A stretch of DNA of 64,000 nt from Mycobacterium sp. AZCC_0083 (GTDB taxonomy: Bacteria; Actinomycetota; Actinomycetes; Mycobacteriales; Mycobacteriaceae), in contig NZ_JACHGP010000020.1 of NCBI RefSeq assembly GCF_014202335.1, positions 1 through 64,000 on the forward strand. The letters are read 5' to 3'. Below, piece after piece: positions 17,258-25,594 of this stretch. The notes below the pieces were generated by a model. It saw only the letters and a program-made list of their open reading frames with translations. It made no database searches and had not been told where the DNA came from. Numbering within the stretch: the first letter of the stretch is position 1; every line of letters starts with the position of its first letter. The translations under genes were made by a program, and so were the position numbers.

Positions 17258-17898
17258 ATCTGCTTCTGGCAACCGAGGATCCGGTCTGGTACGTCGCCTA
17301 CGGATCGAACATGAATGCGGCGCGTTTCGGCTGCTACCTCTCGGGTGGACGACCGCGAGGCGCCCGTCGCACCTACCTGGGATGTCGTGACCCATCGCCA
17401 CCCGTTCGCGACGTCGGGATTCGCCTGGCCGGTGGTCTCACCTTTGCGGGTAGTTCCACGGTCTGGGGTGGGGGCATCGCCTTCTTCGACCCGCGTGCCG
17501 ATGGCGAGCTGGCCGCGCGGGCGTACCTGCTGAGCTTCGGACAGCTCAGCGACGTCGTCGCCCAGGAAACCAGGCGCCCGGTCGGCAGCGATCTGGCGTT
17601 GGGCAGCGGGGTCGACCGTCGATGGGCACTACCGTCGGCTGCCTACGAGACCCTGCTGCACGTGGGGGAGCGGGACGGGTTGCCCATGTTCACCATCACG
17701 TCCCTGCAGAACCTCGACCCCGCACCGCCATCGGCGGCCTACGTTCATACGATGCTGGACGGACTCGGCGAGACGTTCGGCTGGACCGCGGACGAGCAGG
17801 TGCAGTACCTGTTGCGTGCGCCCGGCGTCGCCCCGGCGTGGACCGCCAGCCAGCTCGTCGAGCTGTGCGACGGTGGTGTGGTGAGCGAGCTGAAATAG
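17254..17898 (+). CDS. Gamma-glutamylcyclotransferase-like protein
   Basis: 214 residues beginning at TTG 17254 inside the previous stop. The signature VWYVAYGSNMN at about 11-21 is the substrate-binding turn of the GGCT/BtrG fold, followed by a beta-barrel-like domain. Such enzymes cleave gamma-glutamyl amides to 5-oxoproline or trim gamma-glutamyl protecting groups in biosynthesis (BtrG). The catalytic Glu cannot be assigned with certainty by eye. Coupled to an ATP-grasp ligase, it may process that enzyme's product. Last gene of the 11948-17898 operon; the tRNA gene starts 16 nt later. Confidence 0.7.
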   Translation: MNLLLATEDPVWYVAYGSNMNAARFGCYLSGGRPRGARRTYLGCRDPSPPVRDVGIRLAGGLTFAGSSTVWGGGIAFFDPRADGELAARAYLLSFGQLSDVVAQETRRPVGSDLALGSGVDRRWALPSAAYETLLHVGERDGLPMFTITSLQNLDPAPPSAAYVHTMLDGLGETFGWTADEQVQYLLRAPGVAPAWTASQLVELCDGGVVSELK

Positions 17899-17914
17899 GC
17901 TCTTCGCTGCGAGG

Positions 17915-17988
17915 GCCCCCATAGCCCAATTGGCAGAGGCAGCGGACTTAAAATCCGCCAAGTCTGGGTTCGAATCCCAGTGGGGGCA
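17915..17988 (+). tRNA. tRNA with UAA anticodon (Leu by anticodon), short variable loop
   Basis: Full cloverleaf by eye. The acceptor stem is GCCCCCA/TGGGGGC and the D stem GCC/GGC. The anticodon stem is GCGGA/TCCGC with loop CTTAAAA, giving anticodon UAA. The variable loop is only 5 nt, the T arm is CTGGG-TTCGAAT-CCCAG, and the discriminator is A. CCA is not encoded. UAA reads UUA, a Leu codon, but bacterial tRNA-Leu normally has a long variable arm, so this is a class I body with a Leu anticodon. Confidence 0.93.
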
Positions 17989-18093
17989 CGGTATTTGTGC
18001 TGGTAGGTGCGCTTTTGGGTACGAAGGATCAGCCGTCAGAACCCGTCGAGGTGTCACGAATCGTCACGGCCCACGAGCAACGGTCGCGCTCGG

Positions 18094-18691
18094 TCAGAGG
18101 CGGACCTTGGCGCCGGCGGACGTCGGCGACTCGTGCAACTCGATCTCCGTGACCTTGGGCTCTCTTGGCACGTCGAAGCGCATCGCCACCTCGATGACCT
18201 CACCGGGTTTCACGACCACAGTCTTCGTCTCTAGTTTCGCCGCCACCACATCCGCCGACATTGCCGCGTATTTGCGGCCCGCCGCATTGATCAACTTCTG
18301 ATTCTGGACGTCGAATGACCGAGGCTCCTTGCCCATGTTGGTCACGTTGACGTCGGCAATGAAGTACACACCCGCGGGCTGAGGGTCACTTTGCATGTTG
18401 GCCTTGCCGACACTGGTGACCACGAAGCGCAACGACCCATCGTCGACGGGATCGCCCGTGGTGGCCATGCGTGCCGCCGAGATCACCGACGAGATCGAAC
18501 TGCGCTCGGACACCAGGAACGTGCCGCAACCACCAAGGAGCAGAAGCAGGACAAACAGCGACGATCCATGGCCACACCCGGCGTTTCCTGACCGGAGCGA
18601 CCCCCTGATGATCAGTCCAGCTCGCGCCGTCGAAGTGGCGTTGACCGCCCGCGCCGGACGGGTCGGGATACCAGCCGGCCGGCGTGGTCAT
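18094..18691 (-). pseudogene. DUF2510-TM-DUF4352 protein, split by a 1-nt frameshift
   Basis: Reading from ATG 18691, frame one gives MTTPAGWYPDPSGAGGQRHF, a DUF2510 motif, then RRVWPWIVAV, the start of a membrane helix, and runs out of frame. Frame two, ending at 18094, gives the rest of the helix (LLLLLGGCG) and a 139-residue DUF4352-type extracytoplasmic domain. Removing one T from a TTT run (AAA on the plus strand, 18553-18555) joins both halves into a roughly 198-residue protein with an uninterrupted VAVVLLLLLGG helix. It is either a recent pseudogene or a sequencing error in a homopolymer. DUF4352 proteins are membrane-anchored immunoglobulin-like proteins of unknown role. Confidence 0.75.
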
Positions 18692-18904
18692 TCGTGACCC
18701 TCCACGGCTGACGATCATAACGACGGGCCGGTGCGCTCGGTCGCCGGAATCGTTCTGGCCCTGCGAATTCGACGGGACAGTCCCGAACGACGGCAGCCTT
18801 GCTATGAAGGCATTACGGTAGATCGACTTCGGAGTTAGCGATTCGATTCGATGTTGAGGTGCCGCCGGTGGCACTAGGTGTTGCCGGCCGTCTCTGTTTG
18901 AGCA

Positions 18905-21070
18905 ATGGAGGATCGAGAGGTGCGGCGAATCGCGAAGTTCGTGTCGCTGGTGGGCACGGTGTTGCTGCTCGCAGAGATAGCCGGGGCGCCGGGTGTTTCA
19001 GCGGATCCTGCTGGAGCGGGCAGCGATGGCTATTACCAGCCGTACTTCAATGACTTCAGCGGGATGGAGGGTGCCTGGACCGCGGAGAAGGACGGGCCGC
19101 AGGTGCACTCGCAGGTGCACATCGACTGGGACGTGCCGATCACGATGAGCGACGGAACGGTGCTGAAGGCCAATGTCTATCGGCCCATGGACGACGGCGT
19201 GGTGGACGACGAGCCGTTGCCCACGGTGCTCAACGTGACGCCGTACACCAAGTGGTTGATGGCGATCATCACCAAGCTCGTCAATGCCCCGGGAATTCAG
19301 GACGGCATCATGCGCGGCCTGGGCAGCCTGGAGAGCTCTGATCCCGCTCTGAAGAACCTCATGCTGCTGCTGCAGATGTTGGACGGCGGCTTCTTGCAGA
19401 CCATGTCCGCCGACAAGCAGCTGGTGAGAAGCGGTTATGTCTGGGTCGATCTGGACGCTCGCGGTACCGGGTACTCCGAGGGAAGATGGGAGCTCACGGG
19501 CCCGCGGGAACAACAGGACGCCGTCGAGGCCGTCGACTGGATCAGTAAGCAGCCGTTCAGCGATGGCAAGGTCGCGATGACCGGGGCGTCCTATGACGGC
19601 ATCACCGCATTGCAGACGGCAGCGCACCGACCACCGGCACTCAAGGCGGTCTTCGCGGTGGAGCCCGCCACCGACATAGTCCAGGATGTGGCGTTGCGCG
19701 GCGGGGCCGTCAACGTCGGGTTCCTGCCGTTCTGGTTGTGGCTGGTCAACGGGACCAAGCGTGTGCCCGACGTGCAATCGATGGTGCAGGGCAACTACGA
19801 GCAGCTGTACCAGCAATGGATCCAGGACCGCAACGAAGATCCCACCACCATGTCCAACGCGATGTACACCGCGCTCAATGCCCGCACCATGGACGAGGTG
19901 TACAGGTCATCGGAAGCGATGATGCTCTATGACGCACAAGGTCCGTGGCGCAAGGCGACTCGCACCGACATGGCCAACATAAACGTTCCCACGATGATCA
20001 CCGGTCAATGGAGCGATCTGTTCCGCAACGCGGAGTTTCGGTCCTATCAGGATCTGAGCGGGCTCAAACCCGGGGAGAAGCAGCTGATCATTGGACCGGG
20101 CTATCACGTCACCGCCGGCGGGGGATACGGAAAGCGGGATGCTCCGCCGCGGCTGGACGTGCTGCAGAAGGCGTGGTTCGATCATTGGCTCAAGGGTATC
20201 GACAACGGGGTCGAGACCCTCGGGCCCGTCTTGGAGCAGATTCCGGGAGCCCAAGGGTGGCAACGGATCTCGCAGCTGCCGCGGCCGGGGATGACCAACC
20301 AGCGGCTGTATCTGAGCAGCGACATCAGCGGTACGGCGGTGCGCACCCAACATGACGGCTCGCTGTCTGCTGCTATGCCCACCGAACCCGACCAGCTCAC
20401 GGTGAAGGTTGGGGTGGCGAGCCTGTGCTCGGACATCACCAATACTCAGTACCTGGGGCCTTCGGCGATCCTGATGGCGTGCGCGCAGGACGAGCGCACG
20501 CACGAGGTCGACGGGCTGACCTTCACCAGTCCACCGGTGTCGGTGCCGACGGTGATCTCCGGCCCCGTCGCGGTGCATTTGAACACCCAGCACGAGGGCA
20601 CCGACGGCTTCTGGATGGCCACCGTCAGCGATGTGGATCCGGATTCGGGGAACTCGCTGCCGCTGAGTACCGGGTGGGTGGTGTCCTCGATGCGCCAGGT
20701 CGACGAGGCGCGAAGCAAGCGGGGGCCCAACGGGGACTACGTCGATCCGATCCAAACCCTCGATCTTCTTCGTGGCTACCACCCGGTTGTCCCCGGCCAG
20801 CCCACGACCATCGATTTCGGCACCTACCCGTTGGACGCGGTTCTACAACCAGGTCATCGGCTGCGGGTCAGCGTGTACTCGAGCAACTATCCGTCGGCGG
20901 TTCCACCGATGCCGATGATGATGGCCGCCGGGCTCACCCCACCCCCGTATGACGTCCGCGACGCCGTGCTGCTGTTCACCCCGGACAACACCTTCTACCC
21001 CGAACACCTCAACATCGACCCCGCAGCGCCGAGCTGGATCAGCATCCCCACCAGCGACCCCATCAACTGA
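18905..21070 (+). CDS. Secreted S15/CocE-type hydrolase (X-Pro dipeptidyl-peptidase family)
   Basis: 721 residues. N-terminal signal peptide (RRIAKFVSLVGTVLLLAEI, cleavage likely after VSA near 33). The alpha/beta-hydrolase core starts with the family strand TMSDGTVLKANVYRP and has the nucleophile motif MTGASYDGI (Ser about 227). The C-terminal jelly-roll is typical of CocE/NonD hydrolases (for example SGPVAVHLN and LQPGHRLRVSVYSSNYPS). Family members hydrolyse esters or amides such as cocaine, beta-lactam amino-esters or X-Pro peptides; substrate here unknown. A later GTG (18919) could also serve as start. Stands alone between the broken DUF4352 gene and a gene-poor gap. Confidence 0.85.
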   Translation: MEDREVRRIAKFVSLVGTVLLLAEIAGAPGVSADPAGAGSDGYYQPYFNDFSGMEGAWTAEKDGPQVHSQVHIDWDVPITMSDGTVLKANVYRPMDDGVVDDEPLPTVLNVTPYTKWLMAIITKLVNAPGIQDGIMRGLGSLESSDPALKNLMLLLQMLDGGFLQTMSADKQLVRSGYVWVDLDARGTGYSEGRWELTGPREQQDAVEAVDWISKQPFSDGKVAMTGASYDGITALQTAAHRPPALKAVFAVEPATDIVQDVALRGGAVNVGFLPFWLWLVNGTKRVPDVQSMVQGNYEQLYQQWIQDRNEDPTTMSNAMYTALNARTMDEVYRSSEAMMLYDAQGPWRKATRTDMANINVPTMITGQWSDLFRNAEFRSYQDLSGLKPGEKQLIIGPGYHVTAGGGYGKRDAPPRLDVLQKAWFDHWLKGIDNGVETLGPVLEQIPGAQGWQRISQLPRPGMTNQRLYLSSDISGTAVRTQHDGSLSAAMPTEPDQLTVKVGVASLCSDITNTQYLGPSAILMACAQDERTHEVDGLTFTSPPVSVPTVISGPVAVHLNTQHEGTDGFWMATVSDVDPDSGNSLPLSTGWVVSSMRQVDEARSKRGPNGDYVDPIQTLDLLRGYHPVVPGQPTTIDFGTYPLDAVLQPGHRLRVSVYSSNYPSAVPPMPMMMAAGLTPPPYDVRDAVLLFTPDNTFYPEHLNIDPAAPSWISIPTSDPIN

Positions 21071-21616
21071 CGAAGCGTAAGCGCCGTCCGTCACCGCGGA
21101 TGGCAGAGCACGATGTCGCTTTCTCGCAATCGGTGTGCTTTAGTGCCGACGGGACAGTCTGGCCACTGACGCCGCCGTGGAGACCCAAATGCACGCCAAT
21201 TCACAACAAACACGACCTGCTCACTCTCCAACGAAACCCCAAACCTCACGCACCCGGGGCCGAAGTTGGCGATCAGTGGAACCAAACACTTTGCGAGACA
21301 AAGGTACACCTAACTCCTGCGAACAACGACCGGGTGCTGCACACGATGGTGGCCAAATCCACAACGAGCAGACCGCAGCCAGAGCAACTTCCCGATCGGT
21401 TGCGTAAAGGGCGCCTTCGGCGTCACTACCCCATGGCTTCGCGGCCGTTGACACACCGACCCTCACCGCAGGATCGCCGGGTATCAGGAAGCCGCTGATC
21501 TGTTGAAGTGTCTGGCCGCCAACGAATATCAGCTCAGTGCCGTCGAAGAAGTCATCACCGGCGAGCGACCCGGTGACCAGGTCTTTGAGGGGACCCTGAC
21601 CGGCGACCACTGACAT
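21071..21616. other. 546-nt gap with no convincing gene
   Basis: Open frames exist on both strands (21100-21498 plus, 21221-21616 minus) but neither has a recognisable domain, ribosome site or biased third-position GC. Around 21180-21330 the sequence is visibly poorer in GC than its flanks. A short plus-frame stretch (about 21462-21613, GYQEAADLLKCLAANEYQL) looks protein-like but lacks a start. May be decayed or acquired DNA. Confidence 0.4.
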
Positions 21617-22258
21617 CTACAGCCGCAGGCCCTCGGTGAGGATATCGGCGGTAAGCGCGGCGTGCCGTTCGATTTCGTCGGCATCGAGCGGGTCCGTGCC
21701 TCCGAAGCGCCGCGCGTAGGGGCGGAGTGTGAACGGTGCGGCACCGCCCTGTGCGACAAGAAAATTCAGCGTCCGGACCGACACGGGCCGGATTCGGCCT
21801 TCGGCGGCGAGGTGTTCCACGAGCCGCTTCAGCGGCGCGAGGGCGGGTTCAACGTAGGTGTCGTAGATGTAATCGAGCCGCTCGGTGTCCAGGCCCGCCT
21901 CGATGTTCATCAGTGCGAGTAGTTCGGGATGACGCGCGGAAAAAACGAGGAATCGACGGATGGCCGTTTTGAGGTGCTCGAGTGGATCAGTAACGGTCGG
22001 GTCGAACACGGCGGCAGGGTATTTCACCAGAGCGCCGAAGCCGTGGTCCACGGCGGCGCGCCACAATCCTTTCTTGCAGCCAAAGCGCTGATGGATCAGG
22101 TTGTGGCTGACGCCGAGTTCGCGGTTGAGCGTGCGAATCGACACCCCGTCGTAGCCGTATCGGGCGAATGCGCGCAGCGCAGCAGTGAGGATCGTCGTCT
22201 CGGTTGCCGGTGACTGATCCGATTTCGGCCGCCCGGCCGGTTTGACAGTCTCCGTCAT
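21617..22258 (-). CDS. TetR-family repressor
   Basis: 213 residues. N-terminal helix-turn-helix at about 22-66 (ILTAALRAFARYGYDGVSIR, then ELGVSHNLIHQRFG), followed by an all-helical ligand domain; the linker GRPKSDQ is typical of AcrR-type members. Transcribed away from the MpaB-like oxygenase gene (22449), with a palindrome at 22291-22310 in the gap between them, so repression of both genes is likely. Ligand unknown. Confidence 0.85.
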   Translation of the reverse strand: MTETVKPAGRPKSDQSPATETTILTAALRAFARYGYDGVSIRTLNRELGVSHNLIHQRFGCKKGLWRAAVDHGFGALVKYPAAVFDPTVTDPLEHLKTAIRRFLVFSARHPELLALMNIEAGLDTERLDYIYDTYVEPALAPLKRLVEHLAAEGRIRPVSVRTLNFLVAQGGAAPFTLRPYARRFGGTDPLDADEIERHAALTADILTEGLRL

Positions 22259-22290
22259 GCGTCGAGTCTACGGGATGGATGCCAACAATT

Positions 22291-22310
22291 ATGTTGCTAA
22301 TTGACAACAT
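22291..22310. promoter_or_regulatory. Inverted repeat, probable TetR operator
   Basis: ATGTTG, 8-nt spacer, CAACAT; lies 33 nt upstream of the TetR start and 139 nt upstream of the divergent oxygenase start. The surrounding 30 nt are AT-rich, and a TTGACA hexamer (22301-22306) overlaps the right arm, placing the site over a likely promoter. Confidence 0.55.
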
Positions 22311-22448
22311 CATGGTCTACGGTCGAACCATGCCGGTCGTAGTTCCCGTCGTTACCCACGTGCGTGCCCGCGACGGCGCCGTGCACTCGCTTTGCGCCGT
22401 TGCGGCGCTGACCCTTGCCGTCTCGTTGATCACACTGGAGGTTGTCCG

Positions 22449-23699
22449 ATGACGTCGACTACAGAAAAGATCCCCACGGAATTCCGCGCGTACTGGACGG
22501 CGATCGAGAAGCCCAACGTCATCCGTGTGCGTCGGATCGTCCAGCGTCTCTTCGGTTTCGACCTAGTGCCGAATGACGAGCGGCTCCTCGACCTGGCACA
22601 TGGGCACTACGATGCCGATCCGGTGGCTGAGGCGTTCGTCGAGGAGGCCTACATCCGTGGCAACTCGTCGGACGGTCGCGCAATGCTCGATCAGGCGATT
22701 ACGCACGGCATCGAATCGGTCCCGAACGCACCGGCCTCCATGCACCGGCTGTTCGAGGAGTTCGAGCGCGACCCGGACTGGGTCGACCACCAGCTGGTGG
22801 AGCGCGGCGCATTTCTGTTCCGCCGCTTCGGGCCCGCCGTGTTCAGCTTCGAGGGGGCCGGAACGCTGCTCGCCTACACCGAGAGCTCGATCGCGCGGCC
22901 ACTCGGTATGACCGGACGTTACGCCGGTGATGCCGCGCTGAACCGATTCATGGAGACGGCCCGGTTCTGGATCGACACCACCGATCCCGGCGGACTGCGC
23001 CCCGGCAGTCCCGGACGTGCAACCGCGATGCGCGTGCGGGTCATGCACGTGTTCATCCGGCAGAAGATCATGGAGCATCCCGAATGGGATCTCGACGCCT
23101 GGGGCAAACCGATCAACCAGTCCGACGCGCTGATCACACTGCTCGCCGGGGGATACGCGGCAGGGGTGGCAATGCACTTGCTCGGCTACCGCTCCACCGC
23201 CGCGGACATCGTGGCGATGATGCACTTCTGGCGCTACGTCGGGCATCTCATGGGCGTACAACCTCGCTGGTATCCAACGAATCTCGCAGAGGCGACACAG
23301 ATTTCGGCAACGTTCTTTCTCAAGGCGGCGAACACGGCAGGCGCCGATGGAGTGGAACTCATCGAGTCGTATCCCCGCGCATTCGCCGCGAAACCTGGTT
23401 CGTCGACCCGCAAGCGGCTCCGCGACGCGTTCAACTACCGGATGCAGCTCGGCTACACCCGGCATTTTCTACCTGGACGGTTCTACCGCCGCTACGACAT
23501 GCCCAATCCATGGCCGTGGGCAGTGATTCCGCTGCTTCAGATTCCCGCGAACCTCACGGTCGACCTGCTCGCACATCGCAGTCCCGCGGTCGCCCGGCTG
23601 CAGGACCGGTACGCCATGTGGCGGCGCAACACGTGGTTCCACAATGAGATGGGCGAGAAGCAAGCAGAATTCAAACCGGCCGAACAGTTCCGACGATAG
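22449..23699 (+). CDS. MpaB/Lcp-like oxygenase (DUF2236)
   Basis: 416 residues from ATG 22449. DUF2236 fold: an N-terminal helical region, then FGPAVFSFEGAGTLL, and the conserved segment RVRVMHVFIRQKIM, in which the His is the expected axial haem ligand as in latex-clearing protein Lcp. WGKPINQSDALITLLAG and TRHFLPGRFYRR follow. Family members are b-type haem enzymes that cleave or hydroxylate hydrophobic chains (rubber, mycophenolic acid intermediates). No signal peptide is visible. Divergent TetR gene and shared operator suggest induction by a hydrophobic substrate. Confidence 0.8.
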   Translation: MTSTTEKIPTEFRAYWTAIEKPNVIRVRRIVQRLFGFDLVPNDERLLDLAHGHYDADPVAEAFVEEAYIRGNSSDGRAMLDQAITHGIESVPNAPASMHRLFEEFERDPDWVDHQLVERGAFLFRRFGPAVFSFEGAGTLLAYTESSIARPLGMTGRYAGDAALNRFMETARFWIDTTDPGGLRPGSPGRATAMRVRVMHVFIRQKIMEHPEWDLDAWGKPINQSDALITLLAGGYAAGVAMHLLGYRSTAADIVAMMHFWRYVGHLMGVQPRWYPTNLAEATQISATFFLKAANTAGADGVELIESYPRAFAAKPGSSTRKRLRDAFNYRMQLGYTRHFLPGRFYRRYDMPNPWPWAVIPLLQIPANLTVDLLAHRSPAVARLQDRYAMWRRNTWFHNEMGEKQAEFKPAEQFRR

Positions 23700-23799
23700 C
23701 CACCGGAACCGGAGCGGCATCGCGGCGCGGGATGGTCCAGCGCAACGCCGGGCTGCACGGCTACGGGACAGGTAATAGTCAAAGAATGGATGATCTGTT

Positions 23800-24294
23800 G
23801 TGAACAATGAAGTGAGTGCCGGCGAGTGGACCTTGGATGCCACCGCGACGGCGATCGGTTTCCAGGCGAAGGCGGCCTTCGGCATGAAGGTCAATGGCCG
23901 GTTCGACCAGTACGACAGTGCGATCACGGTGGGTCCCTCGGTGGCCGAATCCGCGATCTCGGTCACCGTATTGACCGACAGCGTGGATACCGGCATCAAG
24001 ATGCGCGACGCGCATTTGAAGGCAGACAACGTGTTTGCGACGGTGCGGTTTCCAACCCTGGAGTTCCGCAGCACGGCCGTCGTTGAAACGCCCACCGGAC
24101 TCAACGTGACCGGCACCCTGCGCATCCGCGACATCACCCAATCGGTCAGCTTCGACGCGACACGGTCGACCACGGCGGGTCCGCCACACTACGACGCCAC
24201 GCTGGTGGTGGCACCCAAGGAGTACGGAATCACCCGATTGGGCACCACCAAGCCCGTCAAGGTCATTCTCGACGCCACCCTGACGCAGGCCTGA
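23800..24294 (+). CDS. YceI-family protein
   Basis: 164 residues from GTG 23800. Typical YceI lipocalin-like barrel: begins GEWTLDATATAIGFQAKAAF, central RDAHLKADNVFATVRFPTLEF, later GTLRIRDITQSVSFDA. No signal peptide, unlike the periplasmic E. coli form, but as in many actinobacterial members. Binds isoprenoid or other hydrophobic ligands in characterised relatives. 100 nt downstream of the MpaB-like gene, same strand, so possibly cotranscribed. Confidence 0.88.
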   Translation: MNNEVSAGEWTLDATATAIGFQAKAAFGMKVNGRFDQYDSAITVGPSVAESAISVTVLTDSVDTGIKMRDAHLKADNVFATVRFPTLEFRSTAVVETPTGLNVTGTLRIRDITQSVSFDATRSTTAGPPHYDATLVVAPKEYGITRLGTTKPVKVILDATLTQA

Positions 24295-24460
24295 CAGACC
24301 CAACCGGCTGTGGAGTCAAGGGGATTCGTGTCAAGGGGATTCGAACTCCGGTTGACTGCCGCAATCGATGTCGTCGTCGGGGGACGCGCAACCCCGTTCG
24401 CACAGCGAAGAAGATCGCCACACTCGACTACATTCTCGAGTGGCCGACTGGCGGTCGGTT

Positions 24461-25132
24461 TCAGGCCTGGGTATCAGAGTCGCTGGGCCCATTCGGGTTC
24501 AGGCAGTTTCGCCACGCCACGTTGGCACGGACGTGCTCGGCTTGTAGGTCCGTCAGGGGTGGTTCTGCGATCGGCTCCGCTGTGGGCCGCATGCCGGCCA
24601 GCATGATCGCTAGCTGTCGGCGCCAGGCAGTGGGCGCTACGTCTTTGGATGCTTGCATGATGCCGGCCATCGACCACAGCGCGAGGTCGACGTCGGTGAC
24701 TTGGATGTTGGGGCCGATGCGTCCGTACTCCTGGGCGTCGGCCAGCAGCTCGCTCATCCAGGTCCGCAACTTCAAGCTAGTTACGTCGGTCTGAAAGGCG
24801 CCCAGGGTCTTGGCCAGGAGCAGCAACCCCCGGCGTTTGCTCAGCATCTCGCCGGCACGGTACATGAATTGTTCGAGCCCCATTCCCCGGGACACCAGCC
24901 TGGCCGCTTCGACCTGCTCGGTGAACTCGACCACGAACTGTCCCACCAACTCGGCGATCAGCGCATCCTTGGTGGGGAACCGACGATACAGAGTGCCCAT
25001 GCCCACACCGGCCCGCCGAGCGATGTCCTCCACACTGGCGCCGAATCCATGCTCGCCGAACACCTCCTCGGCGGCCGTCAATACCCGGGCGCGATTCAGC
25101 GCGGCGTCCCGGCGCAAGGTGGGCTCGCTCAC
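24461..25132 (-). CDS. TetR-family regulator
   Basis: 223 residues from GTG 25132 (an upstream TTG at 25138 is possible, but a weak AGAG sits better for the GTG). The HTH is at about 17-60: VLTAAEEVFGEHGFGASVE, then ARRAGVGMGTLYRRFPTK, the canonical TetR recognition helix. The C-terminal domain resembles the SbtR-like group. Faces away from the acyl-AMP ligase region; 24295-24460 holds nothing recognisable. Ligand and target unknown. Confidence 0.82.
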   Translation of the reverse strand: MSEPTLRRDAALNRARVLTAAEEVFGEHGFGASVEDIARRAGVGMGTLYRRFPTKDALIAELVGQFVVEFTEQVEAARLVSRGMGLEQFMYRAGEMLSKRRGLLLLAKTLGAFQTDVTSLKLRTWMSELLADAQEYGRIGPNIQVTDVDLALWSMAGIMQASKDVAPTAWRRQLAIMLAGMRPTAEPIAEPPLTDLQAEHVRANVAWRNCLNPNGPSDSDTQA

Positions 25133-25367
25133 GCCCAAACTCTAGCGCGCTTTGTTGGCGAGAACTTGCGAACCGGATGGTGTCCGGGTCAATGGACTTC
25201 ATAAGTGGAGTGCGAAGTCCGGTTATGGTCAAGACTTGCGGTCCGACGCCTCGACTATCCAACTCGCCAATCGGGCTGAAATCAGCTGTGAGATAGCTGA
25301 AGAACGCGTCCGGCACAACGACTCCGTCCGCGTGGCGATCGCATGGGAACGAGCATACGAGTAATAT

Positions 25368-25381
25368 GGAGTGAATACTCC
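25368..25381. promoter_or_regulatory. Short palindrome upstream of the acyl-AMP ligase unit
   Basis: GGAGT-GAAT-ACTCC in an AT-richer patch (25360-25380), about 60 nt before the small ORF at 25442 and 236 nt from the divergent TetR start. Plausible operator for that TetR. The rest of 25133-25441 shows no gene. Confidence 0.35.
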
Positions 25382-25441
25382 GCTTGACGGTCGCCGGGCG
25401 CTTAGGAGGACGGATCAATCGGCATTACAGGTGGCGCCGTT

Positions 25442-25594
25442 GTGCCGATCGATGGAGAAATGCGCGCGACTGATGTGCGCCTCCTGTTCTCGTGGGACGA
25501 GATCGAGGTGGCCGCGGATGAGCCGGCGTGTCGCGTGAAGGTCAATGGCGATGTTCTTCTGGCGTGGAAGCAGATCGTGAGGAGGTCCCTATGA
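25442..25594 (+). CDS. Possible 50-residue small protein overlapping the FAAL start
   Basis: Open frame from GTG 25442 to TGA 25594, overlapping the FAAL ATG as ATGA. The product has natural amino-acid composition (RATDVRLLFSWDEIEVAADE near residues 8-27) and ends IVRRSL. The frame stays open further upstream, and an AGGAGG lies at about 25406-25411, so an uncommon upstream start cannot be excluded. No family recognised, no membrane segment. The ATGA junction, shared with many true operon joints in this window, is the main support. Confidence 0.4.
   Translation: MPIDGEMRATDVRLLFSWDEIEVAADEPACRVKVNGDVLLAWKQIVRRSL

Noticed and set aside
17915-17988. tRNA as attachment site of an integrated element
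   Set aside because: No integrase lies next to it and I found no repeat of the tRNA 3' end within the window.
21100-21498. 132-codon open frame on the plus strand
   Set aside because: Low-complexity Pro/Arg/His composition, no ribosome site, no domain, lower GC than real genes nearby.
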